Below, one piece after another: positions 5,780-9,646 of a stretch of 9,646 nucleotides of DNA. The translations under genes were made by a program, and so were the position numbers. Source of the stretch: an uncultured Christensenellaceae bacterium (GTDB lineage Bacteria; Bacillota; Clostridia; Christensenellales; Christensenellaceae); assembly GCA_934438035.1 (NCBI GenBank), contig CAKSBK010000022.1:1-9646 (forward strand). Reading direction: 5' to 3'. Position 1 is the first letter of the stretch; each line of letters opens with the position of its first letter. The notes under the pieces were generated by a model that was not told the origin of the DNA, ran no database searches, and was given only the letters and a program-made list of their open reading frames with translations.

Positions 5780-7090
5780 TTACTTGTTAATTTTTTGTTT
5801 CATAAATACGCCCGCAAACACGGCGGAGATAAATTCCGAAAGCGGCAGAGAAAGCCAAATTGCGTCAAAGCCGAACGCATAAGGCAAAATATATACAAGC
5901 GCACCCGTAAGCACGACGCCTCTCAGAAGCGTTATCACAAGAGATTTCCCCGTTTTCATTACCGACTGCAGATAATAGCAGCCGACTACGCCCATTCCCA
6001 TAAACAAAAACGTAGGTGAAAAGCTGCGCATTATAGGAATACCCACCGTCAAAAGCTCCGGCGTAACCTTAACATAGAGCGCCAAAATTTCACCCGGCGT
6101 CGCCAAGCACGCCGTCATAAAGCAAACTCCCATTACCCCTGCGGTTAAAAGCGCATATTTTAAGGCGGACTTTACTCTTTCATACTTTCCTGCTCCGAAA
6201 TTTTGAGAAGCTATAGGCTGGAGCGCCTGCCCCACTCCGTAAAACAGCGCCTGAACGAGAATATGCAGATTAGCCACGGTTCCGTAAACAGCGAGCTGCG
6301 TTTCCCCGGAAAGCCTCATTATCTGATTATTGAAAAATATCACGGTTATTCCGAAAGAAAGGTCCGCTATAAACGGCGAAAAGCCCGTTAAAAGTATCTT
6401 ATTTACGCATTTTAAAAATCCCCGAGGCCTTTTAAGCCTAAGCGTGCACTTTTTAGTAAAAAGATATATTATCAGCACGCAGAAGCCTATGCACTGACCT
6501 ATCGCCGTTGCCAGCCCTGCGCCGGAAATTCCCATGTCAAAGCCGAACACGAACCATACGTCGCCTACTATATTTATTACCCCGCCCAAAACCACGCTCA
6601 GCATGGCTACAAAGGGAGCGCCGTCGTTTCTTGTGAAGCTTATTAAAACCTGACCCAACAAAAATGCGGGCGCCGCCGCGGCAATATATTTCGCATAGTC
6701 CCTTGCAAGAGGAAGGATTTCCCCGTCCGCTCCGAAAAACACAAGAAGCTCGTCTAAAAATATGATTAAAAGCGCCGTAACGACTGCGGTAACGGCAAGT
6801 GAAGCTATAACGGCAGCCGTAAAATACTCGTTTGATTCTTCTCTTTTATCTTTTCCCCTCAATATGCCGAAATTTACCGAGCCACCTACTCCCAGCAATA
6901 TTCCTATGCTCAATATTATAGACCATATGGGCATAACTACCGAGAGCGCCGCAGAACCGGGCGCCCCTTCGTACTGACCTACGCATATCATATCTACGGT
7001 GCTGTATATAGAGCACACTACGGAGCTTCCAAGAGCCGGGAAAAGATATTTAAAATACAGCTTTTTCGTATTCTTTTCTAAAAGCTCCAT
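5780..7090 (-). CDS. MATE family multidrug/cation antiporter (MepA-like)
   Basis: This 436-residue inner-membrane protein has the length and roughly twelve hydrophobic helices of MATE exporters, which expel cationic drugs or metabolites using a Na+ or H+ gradient. Family features include the N-terminal PALGSSVVCSIYSTVDMICVG, the helix-end GGVINIVGDVWFVFGFDMGISGAGLATAIGQ region (shown in part: GMGISGAGLAT-like loop) repeated in kind in the second half, and QPIASQNFGAGKYERV, which matches the QP(I)xxxNYGAxxxxRV signature. The start follows an AGAGGGG site that lies inside the end of dxs; the dxs stop is 1 bp upstream, so the two are co-transcribed and probably coupled. No terminator follows before gntR, so read-through into the ABC operon is possible. 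Substrate cannot be deduced; the dxs linkage could mean export of an isoprenoid-related or thiamine-related compound, but that is speculation. Confidence 0.88.
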   Translation of the reverse strand: MELLEKNTKKLYFKYLFPALGSSVVCSIYSTVDMICVGQYEGAPGSAALSVVMPIWSIILSIGILLGVGGSVNFGILRGKDKREESNEYFTAAVIASLAVTAVVTALLIIFLDELLVFFGADGEILPLARDYAKYIAAAAPAFLLGQVLISFTRNDGAPFVAMLSVVLGGVINIVGDVWFVFGFDMGISGAGLATAIGQCIGFCVLIIYLFTKKCTLRLKRPRGFLKCVNKILLTGFSPFIADLSFGITVIFFNNQIMRLSGETQLAVYGTVANLHILVQALFYGVGQALQPIASQNFGAGKYERVKSALKYALLTAGVMGVCFMTACLATPGEILALYVKVTPELLTVGIPIMRSFSPTFLFMGMGVVGCYYLQSVMKTGKSLVITLLRGVVLTGALVYILPYAFGFDAIWLSLPLSEFISAVFAGVFMKQKINK

Positions 7091-7091
7091 T

Positions 7092-8915
7092 TTACACCCC
7101 TCTTATAATTTTCTCTTTTATGCTTTCTTCATCAAAGCCGTTTTCGGCTAACAGGCTTTGGGCGTCTCCATGCTCGATATAGCCGCTTATCGCCGAAATT
7201 TCCGTCTTAAAGCCCCTGCCCGAAAGGCAGGCGCAAAGCATTTCGCCTACTCCTCCTCTTAAAACCGCCTCTTCAACCACCAAAACCTTTTTAACTCCGG
7301 CTATAAGCGGCAAAAGCTCCTCTTCGTTTACGGGGAAGACCCTTTTAAGCTTAATTACTCTCACCCTTTTACCGGAGGTCTCCGCAGCGGCGCAGACGGT
7401 TTTTGCACATCTTCCGAAGGTAATAACCGCAGCCTCGGGATTTTCCACCTCGTTATAATCATAATATCTCGTTTTAACGGTGTTTTTCCTTTCCGGAACG
7501 TCGCCTCCCTTAGGGTAACGGATAATTTTTATTCCCCTATAATCCGAAGTTGCTGATAAAAGCGTCTGTTTTAACTCAAAAAACGTCTCCGGGGAATAAA
7601 TCTCCACTCCCGGGATAGGAGAAAATAAAGATATATCGAACACTCCCTGGTGAGTAACGCCGTCTCCGCCGACTATCCCCGCCCTGTCAAGCGCCAAGAT
7701 AAGCGGCAGACCCTGGAGAGAAACGTCGTGCATAAGCTGATCAAAAACCCTTTGAGAGAATGTTGAATACATAGCGACAACCGGCTTATAGCCCATAAGC
7801 GAAAGACCTGCGGCAAAGGTTACGGCGTGCTCCTCTGCAATTCCTACGTCAAAAAACCTTTCGGGAAACGCCTTTTTAAACGTATTTAAGCCCGTGCCGT
7901 CGCTCATTGCCGCAGTTATCGCAAGAATTTTATCGTCCGCCTTTGCAAGCTCCGTAAGGGTATTTCCAAAGCACTCCGAAAATCCCTCGTCTTTTTGCAT
8001 TATCCCCTTTTGAAGATCAAACGCTCCCACTCCGTGATATTTTTCGGGTGCGGTTTCCGCAAAGTGATAGCCCTTGCCTTTTTTGGTAGACACGTGAACA
8101 ACCGTAACCCTGCTTTTGGTTTTCGCCTCTTTTAACGCCAGCTCCACGCTTTTTTCATCATGGCCGTTTACCGGGCCTATATATTCAAGACCCAGGCTTT
8201 CAAAAAGATTATTTCTGACCAATAGCTTTTTAAAGACGCTTTTTACCCATTTAATTATCTTTATAATTCCGCTTCCTATAACGGGAATAGAGCCGAAAAA
8301 TTTCTTCGTTCCCGCCTTCAGAGTAAAATACCCCTTAGTGCTTCTTAACCTGCGAAAGCTCCTCGGCAAAGCGCCGACGTTTCTTGAAATGCTCATATTG
8401 TTGTCGTTAAGCACTATTATAAGGTTAAGACCTTTCTCAGAACAGTTATTTAAAGCCTCGTAAACCATCCCGTTAGTAAAGCTGCCGTCGCCTATTACCG
8501 CAACGGTGTATGAATTTTTCCCGGAAAGCTTATTTGCCCTCGCCACGCCGAGAGCTGCCGAAAGCGCGGGGCCGCTGTGTCCGGCGGTAAGCACGTCGTA
8601 TTCGCTTTCAAACCTGTTTGTAAAACCGGAAATCCCGTTTAGGCTGCGCAGCGCCGAAAAGCGTTCATATCTCCCCGTTAAAAGCTTATGAGTATAGCAC
8701 TGATGCCCTACGTCAAAAATTATTTTATCCGCCGGGCAGTCAAAAACCCTGTGAAGCGCTATCGAAAGCTCCACCGCGCCCAAATTTGAAGCGAGATGTC
8801 CTCCGTTTTTGCTGACGGTATCCGTTATTGTTTTTCGTATTTCTTCCGCAAGAGCTTTAAGCTCTTTATCCGAGAGAGCCCTTATATCCTTAGGCGAACG
8901 TATATTTTTAAGCAT
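7092..8915 (-). CDS. dxs: 1-deoxy-D-xylulose-5-phosphate synthase (divergent form)
   Basis: The 607-residue thiamine-diphosphate enzyme condenses pyruvate and glyceraldehyde 3-phosphate to DXP, the entry to the MEP isoprenoid route and a precursor of thiamine and pyridoxal. Numbering runs nine below E. coli DXS throughout. Conserved residues seen: H40 (NGGHLAS), H71 (DVGHQCY), Mg/ThDP motif GDG 142-144 to N172, E361 (AEEHAVTFAAG), R389, R411, D418 and H422 (DGVTHQG), and a transketolase C-terminal domain (about 485-607). Departures: GHSGPALS (112-118) for GHSSTSIS, GDGSFTNGM for GDGALTGGM, NDNNMS for NDNEMS, and K469 in RYPKG where E. coli has the phosphate-binding R478 of YPRG. It is intact and full length. 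It is not in the common xseA-xseB-ispA-dxs-tlyA cluster but precedes a MATE gene by 1 bp. The ribosome site (AAAGGGA) is weaker than its neighbours'. A related ThDP synthase with changed substrate is possible. Confidence 0.88.
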   Translation of the reverse strand: MLKNIRSPKDIRALSDKELKALAEEIRKTITDTVSKNGGHLASNLGAVELSIALHRVFDCPADKIIFDVGHQCYTHKLLTGRYERFSALRSLNGISGFTNRFESEYDVLTAGHSGPALSAALGVARANKLSGKNSYTVAVIGDGSFTNGMVYEALNNCSEKGLNLIIVLNDNNMSISRNVGALPRSFRRLRSTKGYFTLKAGTKKFFGSIPVIGSGIIKIIKWVKSVFKKLLVRNNLFESLGLEYIGPVNGHDEKSVELALKEAKTKSRVTVVHVSTKKGKGYHFAETAPEKYHGVGAFDLQKGIMQKDEGFSECFGNTLTELAKADDKILAITAAMSDGTGLNTFKKAFPERFFDVGIAEEHAVTFAAGLSLMGYKPVVAMYSTFSQRVFDQLMHDVSLQGLPLILALDRAGIVGGDGVTHQGVFDISLFSPIPGVEIYSPETFFELKQTLLSATSDYRGIKIIRYPKGGDVPERKNTVKTRYYDYNEVENPEAAVITFGRCAKTVCAAAETSGKRVRVIKLKRVFPVNEEELLPLIAGVKKVLVVEEAVLRGGVGEMLCACLSGRGFKTEISAISGYIEHGDAQSLLAENGFDEESIKEKIIRGV

Positions 8916-8949
8916 AATTTCCCTTTATAAATTGTGATAGCAATATTTT

Positions 8950-8977
8950 ATCATATTTTTGCCTGACTGATTGACAA
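8950..8977 (-). promoter_or_regulatory. Candidate promoter of dxs
   Basis: On the minus strand TTGTCA (8977-8972) and TATGAT (8955-8950) are 16 bp apart; each differs from consensus by one base. The start point would be about 8943, giving a leader near 28 nt. Its -35 box shares five bases with the -35 box of the divergent reductase promoter. A short TGATA-9-TATCA inverted repeat (8935-8953) lies over the start region and might be an operator, though it is AT-rich and weak. Confidence 0.6.
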
Positions 8978-8999
8978 ATGCCGCCATTTTACATAAAAT
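8971..8999 (+). promoter_or_regulatory. Promoter of the aldo/keto reductase gene
   Basis: A perfect TTGACA (8971-8976) is followed after 17 bp by TAAAAT (8994-8999). The start point would be near 9006, about 24 nt before the ATG and just ahead of the GAAAGGAAG ribosome site. Its -35 box overlaps that of the dxs promoter on the other strand. Confidence 0.75.
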
Positions 9000-9029
9000 T
9001 TATAAAAAAGACATAAGAAAGGAAGAAAA

Positions 9030-9646
9030 ATGAAATATTTAAAATTACCCGAAACAGACCTTAACATCTCTCAGATAGCTCTGGGCTCTGCGGAATTCGG
9101 CGTCGACGCGCAATATCCCGGAATGAAAGCCGTTCCCACGAAAGACGCTTTTCGCCAGATGGACGAGTTTTTGGACATGGGAGGAAACTTTATTGACACC
9201 GCCCACGTTTACAGCGACTGGATTCCGGGAGAATTCGGGCGCTCTGAAAAATGCATCGGCAAATGGCTGACCGAAAGAAAAAGCAGAGATAAGGTGTATA
9301 TCGCAACAAAAGGCGGAATAGACTTCACAAACCACGAGGGGCTTTACGGACCTCCCATAGACCTTTCAAAAAAAGAAATTGACAACGACATAGAAGAAAG
9401 CCTTTTTAACCTCAAAACAGACTATATAGACTTTTACTGGCTCCACAGAGACGAGCCTCAAAGAAGCGTTGAGGAAATAATTTCAACGCTTAACGACAAC
9501 GTAAAGGCGGGAAAGATACGCTACTTCGGCTGCTCAAACTGGAAGCCCGCAAGAATAGCCGAGGCAAACGAGCTTGCCCGTAAAAACGGACTTATGCCCT
9601 TTCTCGGCAACCAATTCGAATGGTCCTTGGCGAGAATGTTCTGCCC
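9030..9646 (+). CDS. Aldo/keto reductase, N-terminal 205 residues (cut by window edge)
   Basis: The frame is open from ATG 9030 to the window end, so the C-terminus is missing; this is a window cut and not a break. The protein is an NAD(P)H-dependent aldo/keto reductase of the (beta/alpha)8 fold. It starts MKYLKLPETDLNISQIALGS, typical of the family. The catalytic tetrad is complete: D56 and Y61 in NFIDTAHVY, K94 in YIATKGG and H139 in FYWLHRDE. The later VKAGKIRYFGCSNW motif (about 162-175, family form GKIRxxGxSN) is also present. The sequence resembles general oxidoreductases of the YcsN/IolS type; the substrate cannot be told. A GAAAGGAAG site precedes the start. It is divergent from dxs and shares the 114-bp intergenic region with it. 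Confidence 0.9.
   Translation, partial: MKYLKLPETDLNISQIALGSAEFGVDAQYPGMKAVPTKDAFRQMDEFLDMGGNFIDTAHVYSDWIPGEFGRSEKCIGKWLTERKSRDKVYIATKGGIDFTNHEGLYGPPIDLSKKEIDNDIEESLFNLKTDYIDFYWLHRDEPQRSVEEIISTLNDNVKAGKIRYFGCSNWKPARIAEANELARKNGLMPFLGNQFEWSLARMFC

Noticed and set aside
5774..5788. Short inverted repeat AACAA/TTGTT at the end of the MATE gene
   Set aside because: A 5-bp AT-rich stem without a U-run is too weak to be a terminator.
8935..8953. TGATA-9-TATCA inverted repeat near the dxs start point
   Set aside because: Five-base AT-rich arms occur readily by chance here; mentioned with the promoter but not called as an operator.
9045..9335. Minus-strand open frame of 96 codons
   Set aside because: It lies antisense to the aldo/keto reductase, whose full catalytic tetrad is on the + strand; no ribosome site or recognisable protein.

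Overview
The window reads as ordinary chromosome of a Gram-positive bacterium of the Clostridia type. Indications are PyrR with an attenuator-like leader, a GntR (YtrA-type) regulator leading an ABC exporter operon, strong GGAGG ribosome sites, TTGACA-17-TATAAT-type promoters and short intrinsic terminators. Base composition and codon use look uniform by eye (not computed). I see no insertion sequence, phage gene, CRISPR array, tRNA or rRNA. Species cannot be named from this sequence.

Layout, left to right: two back-to-back terminators (13-72), one for a + strand neighbour outside the window and one for uraA. Next is the minus-strand pyrimidine unit pyrR-uraA (2011 down to 88), with its own strong promoter and a leader of about 115 nt holding a terminator, a competing antiterminator and two short open frames. 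A strong terminator (2222-2252) separates it from a minus-strand run of five genes read in the order dxs, MATE transporter, GntR regulator, ABC ATPase, ABC permease (8915 down to 2265). dxs and the MATE gene are 1 bp apart, gntR and the ATPase overlap by 8 bp, and the ATPase and permease overlap by 4 bp. The regulator-ABC part has its own promoter with an operator-like inverted repeat on its start point. At the right end an aldo/keto reductase gene runs on the + strand, divergent from dxs, and is cut by the window edge.

How the genes work together: PyrR and uraA form a pyrimidine-sensing and uracil-uptake pair. The GntR, ATPase and permease form a self-regulated membrane exporter module. dxs supplies isoprenoid precursor (and DXP for thiamine and pyridoxal). 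Its link to the MATE pump and the reductase is only positional.

No clearly new system is visible. The points most worth checking are: (a) the pyrR leader, which has a PyrR-style terminator/antiterminator switch and also short reading frames crossing the terminator, as in pyrBI-type UTP attenuation; (b) a DXS with substitutions in conserved substrate and cofactor motifs, in an unusual gene context; (c) divergent dxs/reductase promoters whose -35 boxes overlap almost fully; (d) a three-half-site operator in front of the GntR-ABC operon.
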